From positions 230,771,741 to 230,835,740 of the forward strand of contig CM041465.1 of the NCBI GenBank assembly GCA_023213395.1: DNA of 64,000 nucleotides, read 5' to 3'. How positions within the stretch are numbered: the stretch's first letter is position 1; each line of letters begins with the position of its first letter. Below are positions 35,580-49,089 of the stretch, one piece after another. Origin of the DNA: Cycas panzhihuaensis (taxonomy: Eukaryota; Cycadophyta). Both the position numbers and the translations under genes were made by a program. The notes under the pieces are model-generated. The model worked only from the letters and a program-made list of their open reading frames with translations. It searched no databases and had not been told where the DNA came from.

Positions 35580-37264
35580 CTTTACTAAATCACTTGAAAA
35601 ATCATAAAAACTTAAAAAGGAAGTTCTTCAAGAAGTGGAAATATTTATTTTCATTTTGCCATACAAACACTATGAACAAGGTTTCCATGTTTAGGAATAA
35701 TACCTCTAGAAAATACATCCTTTTATAAGTGTCATTTATTAGAAATACTTTGAATCAATACAGTGTGCTAAATGTCTTCTATCTTATCTTATTAAAAGTT
35801 CATGAATGTAATAAATATACTAAAGAAGTAAAATGATTAGATAAGGAGCAGTAGTCAAGCAATTGGTAACCAAGGTAAATAGCTTTTGGACCTTTAAACA
35901 TACTTAGGCTTACCACAATGATCCTTTCCAAATACTATATACTTCTTTTTCCTTGATGATGTATCAATAAAATAAATAAATAAACAAAAATAAATATATA
36001 AATAGATATGAAAAATAACTATAAATGGCATAATTATAAAATTGCATGGTTGGCATAAAAAAATTGAGATCATCAATACTCAATCTTATTTTTTCTCCTC
36101 TACTAATATCTCTATCACACTAGAAGCATCATAAAAACATAAAATAATAGGTTTCACAGAAGGAGAGATATAGTCATAGTAGGGCATGTTGTATGAACCT
36201 TTTCTTTTGTTCTTCCCCATTCCTACCCTTTGGTCAAAGAAAACCTCAAATACGTTATTTTCATATGTTCTATTATGAGATTCCACTTATTTCCATAATA
36301 GGCTTGCATTCAATATTTTTTAAGGGAACTATTTCCATGTCTCAAACCTGATGTCTAACACCCTTTTCACCTATCAAGAAGCCTAAGATTTTAATCTAGA
36401 CAAAGATCTTTAATATTGGAATCACCTATTTTTAAGTGCTTCCTTCTAAGCCTTTCCTCTCCTCACCATTAATGATATCTTGTAACCAGGGATTTGAAAA
36501 TCACTTTATTCATAAAATAATTACCTAGTGTAATTATAACATTTTACATGAATTGGACTTTGATCAAGTGAAAAGAAAATACATGATAGTGAAAACTAAA
36601 ACAGATGTCAAATCTTTTCCTCCCATTTATCTACAAGAGTATGAATCATCCTTACATCCTCATTGCCCCTTTTGCCTCCTACAATGCTTTCAATTTCCTC
36701 TCCATTATCAATGATAGAAAAGCTAGATGCAAAAATATCCTCTTCTTGTCCACCCTAATTACCATACCTTCTTGTTTCTTCACATGCTTAGGTCTTGAAG
36801 ATGAAAACAATCACCATTATTCATATCAACTTGCATTTCAACTTCTAAGGTTTACACATAAATACAAACAAAAGAAAATGAAGAAAAAATTGATCTTATA
36901 TTAAAAAATTTATATACATTGACTGAATTAAGGTCTATTTTTTTAAGGCATTAAAAAATATGAAGAGCCTTGATCGAGAGATGACCTTTATTAATCTAAT
37001 GAAAAAAATATATACAAGTGGAGAATATGACAAGGCCATTTAATTCATTGCAATCCTTGTCATCAATCAAAGACTAATAGAAATTTTAACTCTACTAACT
37101 ATATAGGACCCCACACAAAAGGGGTATAATATAAAATTACATAATTACATCAAATAAGGGAAACATCACCCTATGTAGCCTAACTCACTAACATAACAAG
37201 TATTACTAACATCAAATATAGACCTAGGTATAAATCTATAAGCAAAAATACTATTGCATCAACA
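35580..37264 (-). repeat. 3' LTR of element F, second part
   Basis: Continues the LTR after element C, ending GCATCAACA at 37,264 before the polypurine tract. Matches about 55,575-57,646. Short frames at 36,086-36,286 and 36,605-36,904 lie inside the LTR and look accidental. Confidence 0.88.
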
Positions 37265-40200
37265 TAATTCCCCCTTAGATGTTAAAGTCTAAGAGAACTA
37301 AAGATGTCCAATGAATACAACCTAAAAATCTGTAATAAAACCTCTAAAGAACCATGTGCTAATGCCATATAAAATGATGACATAGTCATGAAGCTAAAAA
37401 TTTGATCATTGATTGAAGTACGAAGTGATATCTATAATAATGACCACCCATAACTGCTCAAGAACCAAGGGGAACTATTGGGATGTGATAACATCAATAT
37501 AAATATAAAGTATTTGAAGCCAATGGTCCATTGCTAAAAGGGACCATCAACACTATAATTGAACCCCTAGAAGAATGTCAACCAATGCTAACTACCAAAT
37601 GAACTAACACTAAAATGTTGAACAATATTCTAATGATACTACTATAATATAATAAATACATTAATGCCAACATGTAACATATTGTGTAATTGGGGTAGCA
37701 CAAGATATAACCGCTACCAAATATGCCATTGTAGATAAACATCTATAGGAGAAAGATGTCGTGACAAAAGCAAGAAGCATCTAAAGTATAACTAGAAAGG
37801 TAGGAAGAACTAAAATGTGTAATTCAACAGAATCCTTTAAACTTGAAATGCATAACTGAAACCACTGACTCCACATATATACTATTAAAAGATGTTGATG
37901 AAGAAGGAGTAGAAAAGTGAATCACTAAAATTGAAACACCAAACTAGATATAGTGTAGGAACCAAAATGCTAAAGAAGCATGATAATCAACCTATCAATT
38001 GTTGTCATATAACCTACATCTATGATGATGAATTATACTAAAACTAAAATAACTCCAAGCTACTCCCAACAATACTCAGAGAAAAAGGATCTAAAGAATG
38101 TCTTGGAAAAGGTGATAACCAAAGTCATAATAATAATAATAGGAAAGTGATCATCTACTGTCAAGATGGAAACTGACATCAAGTAGATCTAAGAAATGAA
38201 TATCTCTAAGATAGAAGTAGAATAGAAATCTATCATAATTAAAAAGAACATGAACCATGGTGGCCTAAAGTATTCAACTAAAGAGCTAAATAAAACTATT
38301 ATTGGGACTACATATTGAAGTAAAGAATCTACTTTACCACAATTCCAATAAATTCAACCATGCTAAAAGAAACTATAATAAAAAAGGAAAATACATCTGC
38401 TTAGTCATGAACCCTTATTTTCAAAGGTGATTGAAAAGGTCAATGGTGAAGAAGATGAGAGATTTCCAAGGGATGGGTAAGAAATAAGGCCTAACTCAAT
38501 GTAAGCATAAGCAATTCCCAACCTAAAAATTAGAATAATATTAACTCAATAACTGAGTAGGTAATGGGAGTCTCTTGAGGTTGGTTTAATGGCATCTTGT
38601 CCCCTTTGATGGTGAGTTGTGTGAATCAATCTAATCTAAGGACAGGGTTAGGGAAGGAAGTTGGTTCTAAATCATCATATTCTCTTCATAGTGACAACTT
38701 AAGTGACTCCATAAGACTATATAATATGACTTAAATGGCTTATACATAAGACCCAAGCAAATAAACAGGCAAACTAGGTGGAAGATAATACAAGATTTGA
38801 TGGTGGTCCTAAGAAAGTTTTACAAAAGGCTATCTCAAATAAATAAATAATTAGAACCCTAAGGGAAATATCATTCTACCCAAACTTATGTAAAACCCTA
38901 TTTAAGTTTTGGAAGGAGCTTTAAGGTACATTCATGGGTGACTACCCAAGAAAATAAGAAGAGAAGATTACTTTATATATAGGAAAAGTGAAATAAGCTT
39001 GTCTAATCCAACTGGTCTAATAATGCCTATTAGACTCCACAATGATGAGTAGCATGCAACCTAGTGGATGGAGTCTAAGAGTAGGAAGGATCTAGGTTCT
39101 ATAGCCAATCTTATATATAAATAAGATGACTTAATATAGACTAATTCAACATAAAACATGGCTACAGAGGCTAAAGGTTTGAGTATGGAACACTCAACCT
39201 AAGAAGAAATAAGATGGAGGTAATCTAAATATAATAAAACCTAGTGGAATAAATAGCAAGACCTATTCCTAATAGGCTAAATGAATGAACCTAATTTTGT
39301 TCATAAAGAACTATTAATACTTAATTGGCTTTGACAGTCTTCAATTGATGAAATCTTTAATCTGTTATCTCACAATTCACTCAGGAGATATACAATGGCT
39401 ATTGATACCTCCACTCTCCCAAAAATATAAGTAGCCCCTCATAACAGTGACCAATATGGCCACTATCACACTCATTGCATAGATCTTATGGCCCCACAAT
39501 GCTAAATATTTATGAAGAGAACTCAGAAAAGGATAAAATTAAGAAATCTACACCTATAATTGGTCAAGAAGCAATAACTAAAGTGATACATAAGGTAGTA
39601 AGTTCTCCACAAAGGTGTTGACCAATCCTTATGAATTAGGTATGATTTATTAATGGTGGTGTGGCTCTATGTCCTAGGAATTCTTTAACTCAACTCTTTT
39701 TAGGTTCAATAGAGGGGAAGAATTCTAAGACTATGTTCCTATGGTAGTATCACTTAACCTCTAAAATAAAAAATAAGTAAACCAAATAAAATAAAAAATC
39801 ATACACAAACCACTATGTACACTAACATATTAGGCAAAAGTCTATTTATGGGTATTAAGTATTATATTTTCCAAGCAATTGGCTTCATAATTCTATGAGC
39901 CTAAGGTATATGTGATAGAAAAAGAGTAGAAAATGTGAGCCAAAAAATGAAAATAACATAGACTAGAATCCAAAGTAAGGTTATACGCAATACAAATACC
40001 AATGACTTAACTAACTTATAAATTCAAATCTCAATAGAGGATGACGTATTACATAAGCAATGAAATGGTGGATCACAAGGTAATAATGTCATCTTCAAAC
40101 TCAACCAAGTTGTTAGTAGCATGATCTAAATATCTTCTAGCAGCATTAAAGGGATATCTATTGGAGTCTTGAATAATCCAAGTATCCACAGATCCTTAAT

Positions 40201-40962
40201 ACACACCATTAGTATGAATAATCCAAGGTTGAATGGTAGACATGATGGTTACAAAATAATCAAATCAAGGTAACAAAACTAAGGCTTTAGTTGTTATAAT
40301 ACAAGCTAATAGAATATAACCAATGTCAATAAGAGTAGAGTTTAGAAATATAAGGTTAAACTCTTCCATAGGAAAAAAGGGTGAATCTTAGTATTAGGTA
40401 AGCATTAAGTGTAAGAAATATGTTAGGCTTAAGAAGCAAAAGTAAGGGATGTAAATATTCCATTGGGTTATGCCCCTAAGAAAAATGAGGTAAAACTGCA
40501 CAGGCAATATATATTCTATAGGATCTAGATACATATTTACTATTAAAAAGCATAAAGTGGGATTAACAATACTTAGGGCAAATTGATTTTAAAGATGATG
40601 GCCAAAACCTATCAATGGAGGAAACCTCTATACTCACAAGAGAAAATAAAGGACCAAGTGTAAAAATAATTTTCCAAGCAAACAAACTTTTTACTTTAAA
40701 AATATTATATATATTTTTTATGAACTTTTAAAAATATATTTTGTAAAATAAGTAAATAATAAAAGACTTCCCCTACAATTTGTAAGCATAAACCAAAGAT
40801 AGTGATGAGGGTTTGTATGTCAAGTAGGTGAAATAAGACTAACTACTAAAAAGAACCAGAAAGAAAACCAAAATAGTGACAACAACTATTTACATCCAGG
40901 ACCAACTCAAAATACACTTGGTTTTTTCAAGTAAAATTTTTTTGTAATTATTATTATTGTTA

Positions 40963-40994
<32 letters not shown>

Positions 40995-41849
40995 TAAATA
41001 TAAAAGATTTTACATCATTAAACAAAAGTGAAAATAAATGATCATAAATAACCAAGTTAGAATCTACTATTATCCATAACGATGTGCAAAAGTATAGAGG
41101 AATAATAAATAGTCATATAAGAAGGGCTAGCAAAATATGGTAATGAAAAATACAAGCAAATGTACAAAGATACTTCCTACCCCCAATCCTATTCAAATGA
41201 ATAGGAGCAAAATCAATGGAAGTAAGCTCATCATCATGAAAGTTAGTTGAGTCAATAAAATTAGACAAAGTCTAATTAAAGATAGACTTAGCATAGTATG
41301 GAAAAACTTTAGGGAATGTAGTTGTATCACTTCCAAAGCTAAGTTAGTCAACAACCTAACTAACAAATGAGTCAAAAAAATAAAAATAAAGAATAATAAA
41401 AGAAATTTGAATTTGAGATAAATAAACAAGAACATAATTGAGTCTCTAATTTAGGAATATCAAAGATCAATGAAATAGGAGAATCTTTAGATGAAAAAGA
41501 TGAATACAAATCCTTTTTATTCACTAAAAATATGACAAAAAGTGACTTAAGGGTAACATCCAACTACAAGTCATATAAATGTTTTAAATCCAAATCAATA
41601 GAAATAATTGAAGCATTTGTGATTTTAGAATCATATAACTAGCAAGTGCATGATCCTTTCTGTCACTTATGGTAAGGACTTCATACTATAAATTAACATT
41701 ACTTTTGAACTAGACAAGTGGCATCCTACTAGAAATGAATGTTGTAGATCCATCCCATTGATCATAATCAAGATCAATAAATGAGATGATCAATGGTATG
41801 TTAGGAGAATCATCCATTTAAATTTTTAAAAAATTAATAGCCTTCACTT
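37265..41849 (-). other. internal region of element F, 3' part, no gene recognised
   Basis: The plus strand is A-rich and T-poor over 37,265 to about 40,900, so the coding (minus) strand is T-rich. RT, RNase H and integrase should lie here in an intact Tat element, but I see none of their motifs. A TTA/TTG triplet run sits at about 40,950-40,995. Minus-strand frames at 41,193-41,563 are leucine/phenylalanine-rich by composition. Confidence 0.5.
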
Positions 41850-42165
41850 AGTTTCATGAATAATCTAAAATGCTTTAAATAGGGAGGATGGTACCGCACA
41901 CATGGCATGCGTTCAACTTTAACCAAGTAGGATGTTATAATCAAGTAAAATCTCAATGATTTCAATGTCAACCTTAATAGTCTTTCCCTTAAATATGATC
42001 AAAAGCTTACAAGTCCTACCCTTTGATGGACATTTAACATATCAAATGCTTTAATCATGATGGGACTCTTATCCAAACTTATAAGTTATAGAGAATACAT
42101 GAAGAAAAGCAACATAACATTTAAAGATAAATTATCATCTACAATAGCTCTATGAGTTATTATTT
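41850..42165 (-). pseudogene. Tat/Ogre-type aspartic protease remnant of element F
   Basis: The minus strand reads RAIVDDNLSLNVMLL, then SPIMIKAFDM, and after a frame change VDIEIIEILLDYNILLG, then THAMCAVPSSLFKAF. This follows the Tat-lineage protease: RALVDxGSxLNVMP, VxAFDGxxRE, FQVMDIxxxYxCLLGRPWIHxAGAVPSSLHQKLKF. The enzyme would cut the Gag-Pol polyprotein. The active-site triplet D-x-G has become D-D-N and several stops interrupt it, so it is inactive. It is the main evidence for classifying F. Confidence 0.7.
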
Positions 42166-42399
42166 CAATAATAATAACTGAGTTGATGAAGGTCCAAGGT
42201 TTGGAAAATCAGAAATATTAGACAAAAGTAACAAAGGATCAAAAGATATAAATCTCAAAACACGTTCAAAAAATTGAATCCTAAGTTATTAGAGACAATT
42301 AGTTCTCATAGAAGAATAATGCTTCAACACATTAAAAAATGACATCCCTAAAGAAATACAATTTAAATCCTCAATGAGATAACATAAAGGAGAAGCTCA

Positions 42400-43690
42400 T
42401 GAACCAAACATGGGAGTAGGGCACATTGAATATCTTTTGTCTATTTAAGAGAATCATCCTTCTCCTTTTCAAAAGTTTATGAGGGAGATTGTACTATAAA
42501 CACATCAATAAAATTAATGGGTAAAGATTTAAGGTAATAAATCTATGAGATGGGCTTCTTACTAGTAGCCTTACTAGATTCTCCAGGTTTAAAAATATGA
42601 ACATATGAAGAAGATTGAGGAACAGAAAGGGGAACATGCTACTTAGGAATAGAAGAAGGAGTATATAATGATGGCTATAGGTGTTTAAAACATACAATAA
42701 AATTATGAAATAAATACCTAAGATGAATTAGTAGATGTTACATGCCTAAGTTATAATGAATCCAACTAATTTTAAAGACTTTGAATTTGAGAAGATAATT
42801 AAGCTTTAGTATTTGATAGAATCAAATGGAAAAAATGTATAAGTTCTTAATTATTATCAAGAAAGGATTCTTGGATAGTCCTATTTATTGTTTTAGATAC
42901 TAATAAGATGATTATTTCATTAAGGCCAAGGCAGGGTAATTCCTAATGGTATACTCATTAGGAATATGGCAATTCAAGTACTAAAGTTGCTCACAGTATG
43001 TATTCTCTCAATGGTTTGTTTTCCCACATTGATTGTAATAAAGGAACTCTATAGGTCATTGCCATTACCTGTTCTATTTTGCAATAGGGGGAATATTATT
43101 TCATGGATGAGGGCAAGGATTATTCTACCCCCTTAGTTGGTCTAAACAAGGTCTACTTGGATCTCATTATACATCTTATATAAGGGACTCATTTTATATA
43201 ATGAGGTTTTGAACTAATTATGTCAATTGAGTGACAAACGTAGCTAGATTGGGTAAAGGAGCTAATTTAGAAGGTTAGGTTATTTAAGTAACCTATCGAA
43301 TAGGTTGATACATAAGAGGTAAGGGTGGACCGCCACTAACAACTTCATCAAGATAAATAACCTATAAAGGTGTTGGATTTTGAATAGTATCCAATCTTGA
43401 TTAAATCAACACATGCTCATATTACTAAGCAAACGATTCATTTTTTGCATATGACTTGGGGTTTTATCTCAAGAGTTCAAAGTGGATGACACTAGTAAGA
43501 CTATCAAGAAAAACTTATTTAATGGTGATACCATTGATATGAATAATACAACAACCAACCAACTCATAAAAAATCTTTATGTAATAATTAAAGGTTACAT
43601 GAGGCATTTGTTTATCTGTCATCAAAGTGTAAAGACCATCATCTTCAACTTTGGGAAGAGAAAAATGATTAAGAAAATTCTCAAGTAACT
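42400..43690 (-). pseudogene. gag-region remnant of element F
   Basis: The minus strand gives broken frames upstream of the protease, including LPKVEDDGLYTLMTDKQM, then VTFNYYIKIFYELVGC near 43,680-43,500, and YVHIFKPGESSKATSKK near 42,600-42,540. Position before the protease suggests gag or the gag-protease linker, but I cannot match a known domain. Many stops. Confidence 0.35.
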
Positions 43691-44304
43691 TTATATTATT
43701 ACTAATTTAATTAGTGGGAAGTTTTACAAACTAGAAGGTACTAGTATCCCCTAAAATTATGAGGGAAAAAAGTCTCAATTGAATGCTATCTTCCTAAATA
43801 TGTGTGATGTTTAGATAAGCACCCATTTGCTTTCCTAGATCTTCATATAATTTCCCATACAACTTGGCTAAACTAGGTGAGATAATGGGTATATCTAGTG
43901 CAACTATCAGTATGACTAATGGGGATAATCTAATGGGAGGGAGGTATCAAAATTATAAAAAGATAAGAGTTATGATAGACTAACTTATGATGAGCCAAGA
44001 AGTGAAACATTAACATGAATAATGTCAAATTATAGAAAAAAGTAACATGACAATGAAAGTTATTGGGTATGAAATAGTGAAATTATGACGATAAAGACAA
44101 AATATCTATCTTACAAAAGATAAAAGCTTCCTTAAGCTCACGTGGTCAAAGAGGGGATAAAATCTCAATTAAAGAGAAAACCTATTCGGGTTAACTAGAA
44201 CCCTAAACTATTGACACAACATTATAGAAAGGTTAAAGGTGACTACTACAGGATTGCAATTTGAGTCCATAGTATGGTCACTAGAAAATGTTAGTATAAT
44301 GTAG

Positions 44305-44640
44305 TGTTTACCCTAGATTCCATTAAGAGACTATCTGTGTTTCCTAATACAGAATTGAGGTGAAAACTAGTGCAACATTTGTGAGTTAAATATGAATGAA
44401 AAGATGGAAGTTACTTTAATAAGCAGCTTCATAATATAATATCACCTAAACCCAATGCTTATTAGATTGGTAAGCCTTTTATTCTTTGTAATGCTAGCTA
44501 TTTAAGGAAAAACTACTATCAAACCCACAAAGATAACAACTCCATCAAGTAGATTTCCCCTTTGTTCATTAGAAATATGAAGTGATTTATATGAGACTAA
44601 GTCATTGCAGATAATTATATTTCATTTACTAAGTGAAAAA
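44305..44640 (-). repeat. 5' LTR of element F, first part
   Basis: Begins TGTTTACCCTAGATTCC and matches 23,726 to about 24,040. It is interrupted by element G after AAGTGAAAAA. The inner flank shows no convincing tRNA primer site. Confidence 0.85.
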
Positions 44641-44987
44641 TGTTGGGACTAACCCCAATGTTATTAAAAGGACTGTGTGCCTAGGGCCCCTCAAAGCCAC
44701 CTTTGAGGCCCCCTAAGGAACCTAGACACTCCCTATAGCCACCAGGAGCTGACACTTATTTATTAAGGTATGCGTATTCATTTATTATTGTTATATTTTA
44801 ATATATTTTGAATTATATGTTGGTTAACATGCAGGTCAGGTGATGGCACTTTCTGCCTCCCCAAAATTCTATTTAAAGGGTGGGAATACCTCCCTGGCAT
44901 TTTTTAACACTGCCAATATTCAGAAATCACTTGTTTTCTTAAAATGCATACGATCTAACATGCTACTCTGCTCCTCTAAATCCATCA
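44641..44987 (+). repeat. 5' LTR of element G
   Basis: 347 bp, TGTTGGGAC...TCCATCA. It contains the CCCAAAATTCTATTTAAAGGG block (about 44,864-44,880), a likely TATA region. Confidence 0.93.
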
Positions 44988-45001
44988 TTTGGTATCAAAG
45001 C

Positions 45002-45223
45002 TAAAGAGGTACTTGATAATTATTTATGCTGATTTAGCTTCTCATACATCTAGAAAAATAACTGCATATGACTACTTCTTAGAATCCTGGCAAGCTCATC
45101 TATCTACTGGAGAAGATGGTTCAGAGTTTTGACCACTGTGAATGAAGTTCTCATCCTCGAAAGTCGTTCTATAAACTAGTCATAGTGACTTTATTAGGTT
45201 CTTCACTTTTTTATTATTCATAC

Positions 45224-45321
<98 letters not shown>

Positions 45322-48300
45322 TATTTATTTGATATTTCTTCTTCAATATATTTACAAGATTTGGAATTGTCTACTGTGTTTATGCCCTCTCTGCATTCTC
45401 TATTTGTGTGGTGTTCTATTTATGGCATCCCTTTATCTGCGTGAAATCTCCCAGCCTAGCCTTTTCTTGGCTCTGGCTCTATGTGGCCTGCTCCTCTTTA
45501 TATCTGCTCCTTCCTGCTCTTATGTCTCACTTTGGTGCTCTAGTGTCTCCCCACCTTAGATAAAATCTTATTGGAGATGTCTATTTGAATCTCTAGCTTC
45601 TATCATGCTTACGATATTTATGAGATCCGTCTGCCACCATTTGGAGTCGCCCATCTGACCTCTTCCCTCACTCATAGCCCTTCCACCAAAATCATCAGAA
45701 TCATTATTGTTTTCATACTTGGAATTGCTCCCATTGTCTGAATACGATTCTCCCCCCCCACCTAACTCAAAGTGTTCCTCTAGTTTATTTGTCACAATTG
45801 TCTTTATTATTATACAAAAAATTCATGAAGGCAACCATAGCTTCTCATGGTTTCTCCAACTCTTAAGATAATAATAAAAGAAATCTGCATATCGAGTCAT
45901 CCAGACAAGGCTAGAAATACAAGGTATCCATTGAAATTGATGCTTTTCAGTCGTGTAATGGTAGATCCAGTTGAACAGATAGAGTCCTCAATATGCTCCA
46001 AGAAAGAAGACATAATTCCCTATCAAATTATCAATATTCTGTGACCTCTATAGTAATACAAGTTAGGGAAGAATAGCAACTGCTTTAAGATTGTAGATGT
46101 TTCCTTTATTTTTTGACTTGATCTAATCTACTAATCTCTCTCTCACTGCTACTTCACATCTTATGTCTCTCCTACCTCACATAAAGTGAAGTCGATCTCC
46201 TTTCCTAACACAGGGGCTGATCTAAGTCAATTAATCATTAATTATTTATCATTTTCAATGTTAGCATGTCCAGAGTTATCTAGTAGGAATATCTTAGCAT
46301 AGTTCACTTTTTTATATACTATTGGTTTTTGGTTTATATAGTTGTTGATCCTTTTTGTCCCTCTAATTTCTTATCATGTTTATAAAGGACTTTGAAATAA
46401 CATTGATAGTTTGAAGAAGCTTAAGTTTATATTAAGACCTTCACATATTCATCACAAGGAAGATAACGGGAGTTTTGACATGGTAAACTTACTGGGAGTG
46501 CGAATAATTTCTTAAAACGTTTAATTGATCTATCGTGTACAGGTCGCTCATAAACGAGCATTCAATTTTCGATGACATGTTGATTTTTTTCAAAAGACTA
46601 TAGTAAACTAAATTAAATTTTATTGCATAAAGTTTTAAATCCTTCATTTAAAGGGTTTAATCTTTTTTCAGTTTAGTCCCTGATCACATTCTATTCCATA
46701 TGACCTTCAGCCTGCTTATTAAAAGAGGTCTTGTTCTAAATTAAAAGTTACCTATTTTTTACTTGACGAGTGAATTTATCCTTGTAGCATCAGAGGGGTT
46801 TATATTCTGTAAGGTCTTGGGTTCAATCCATATCTAGTCTACCCTCAGGTTGACAATTCAAGGGGGTTATCTTAAGGATATAACACTTTTTCTTTTATTT
46901 TTTTTTTAATTTATTTTTAAAACATAAGGTACCTAGCTATTTTCTGTCATATCTCTTCACTGGGATATTAGTTTCTGACGAAACCTATCCCATTAGGTCT
47001 AGAATTTTTTGAGGTATAATTTAGACTAGTTATTTACCATATTTGGAGTTGATTTAATATGTTTCTAATTAATTTAAGTCAATCCTTTTAAAAAAATGGA
47101 CCTTTTTTTAGTTTATTAACATAAAAGTACTTGTTGCTATTTTCATTATAACTTTTCTATTACACATCAGAATTCAATAATGTTAGTTTCATTAGGAAGT
47201 TGAATTGTTCCCCTTCAAACTAACACTATTATTTATAAGTTTTAAGGTGTTCTTGCAGACTTTTAAATCCATCAAAGTTGAGGTATATAACATATTTCAA
47301 TTTGTCATTATTGTATAATTTTATATATTATTTCTCTAGTTTTTTAACTGATAAATATATTAAGTAGCTCTCTAAACTATATTTGATCTTTTTACACTTT
47401 TCTATAAGACTTTTACTAGCATTTCATAATATTTTGAGCCCTAGGCTCCCATTAAGCCTCAAAAGGAGGACTACATCTTTTGTATATTAAAATTTTGACT
47501 TGTAGGAACCCATTTTCAAAATGGTTAATTCCATTGAATAGATATTTCATTGATCTTCAAACTGGTATAATTTCACCTTAATTTGACATTGTTTAGTATA
47601 GTTTTGAAGCTGCTCATCTTGAGTATTTAGTATATCTCAACAGGCTTGTCTTCTAAACCTTTTTAAGGAGTTCTTTATTTTATTCCATATTGATAACTTA
47701 TAATACATGCTTGAGGCTTTCATTTAACTTTTATATAGCCTTTTTAAAGCTGATTTGTAGTAGAAATTAATCATATACATCTCAAGCAAGTGATAAGCCA
47801 AGTGGTTCTACAATTTAAAATAGGTACAATTCATTTTTTTTGGAAATCTCTTCTTCATTTTTATCTTTCTAAAGTGAAAATATATACATATATTTCATAT
47901 TTTCAGCATTATAGGCAAAAGGATTTCCTGCATTGAAAAAGAAAGTTATTTTCTTGCTCAAGGTTGTAGTTATTTATTTGAAAATTTGATAACTTAAGAA
48001 TTCGTTACTTTTTATCATCAAAGCCTTATTTCAGATTTGCATAGTTAAAAGGATCTTAGTTACATTCAAAATCTGCTCATATATTTATTAGATTTCAAGG
48101 TTTATCTGAAATTATACCTTATAAGTTTGTCATTTATTTGAAAGGCATACACTTATTGAAAGCATTTTTTATTCATCATTGTTGAAAAAGTTCACTTACT
48201 TCTTCCACTTATAAAAGTTGCACCTAGTTTATTTACTTTCTAAAGGCATCTTTCATTTTTCAAAGGGCATTACATTTTTTTTTTTTTGAAAAAGTATTTA

Positions 48301-49089
48301 CTTACATAGTTCTTTTAAAGAGTTTATTATTTATTTCATCTTGCTTAAAGGTTACTATTTTTTCATTCAAGTTTTTCTTTATTGCATAAAAGGAATGCTT
48401 TATAAAACCCTAAGAAAGACCACACTACTAATTAATTTATTTTTTACATTAAAAAAGATAATCCTGAATTGAACCACCCTCTTTTTCCAGCCTTACAAGG
48501 GGAACGGTTAGGACCCTTAAAGTTACCACCCCGTACATGCTAATTGGCCTACTCATATTGGATGAGGATAGACATTAGCTATCAGGTGTATTTAGTGGTA
48601 GGATGAGGTGCAAAACATGTTCCTTTTATGGTGTTTGGAGACCAAGGCTAGACTTGGAGAGAGTGAGTGCCTTAGTTTAAAAATCTTCACCGTTAGATCT
48701 GTCGCTAAGCATAAGTCTGGTGGATGTTGACCAACAGCTCAAGGGGGTGTAAAAACCTTCTTAATAGCCAGCGTACTGAGGTATATAGAGCCTAGCACTC
48801 ACATACCAGTATATTGGGTCCCTATTTTTCCATCTGTAGGTAGGCGCCACTAGACAAGATAGCAATAGAAGGTTACCCCATGAGAAACTTAAACTTAGAG
48901 CCTAGTAGCCTTAATAGGTCCTAGTTTACTTATTCAAAACTTTGGGAAAAACCTTGAGTTATATCTAGAAGAAAATTTTTATATTTAAACCTTTCTTTCA
49001 AAATTTAAATTCAAATACCTTTTCTGATACTCACATTCAACTTTTCAAATCTCATTTGTCACATTTGATCAACATAACTTTAGCTCAAG
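45002..49089 (+). other. 4.1-kb leader of element G
   Basis: A TA microsatellite (about 45,226-45,319) is followed by a GC-richer insert-like block (about 45,360-46,230). From about 46,600 the sequence matches leaders of B and C. About 48,470-48,540 (TACAAGGGGAACGGTTAGGACCC) also matches the leader of H in reverse (about 62,985-63,040). No conserved gene. Confidence 0.65.
45226..45319. repeat. (TA)n microsatellite
   Basis: A perfect TA run in the leader of G. Confidence 0.97.

Noticed and set aside
41193-42697. Leucine/phenylalanine-rich minus-strand frames in F, as possible membrane proteins
   Set aside because: Composition effect in T-rich sequence; other frames there give the protease and gag-region relics.
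45185-45559. 124-codon plus-strand frame in the leader of G
   Set aside because: Begins in a TA microsatellite and continues into leader sequence; no conserved counterpart in related elements.
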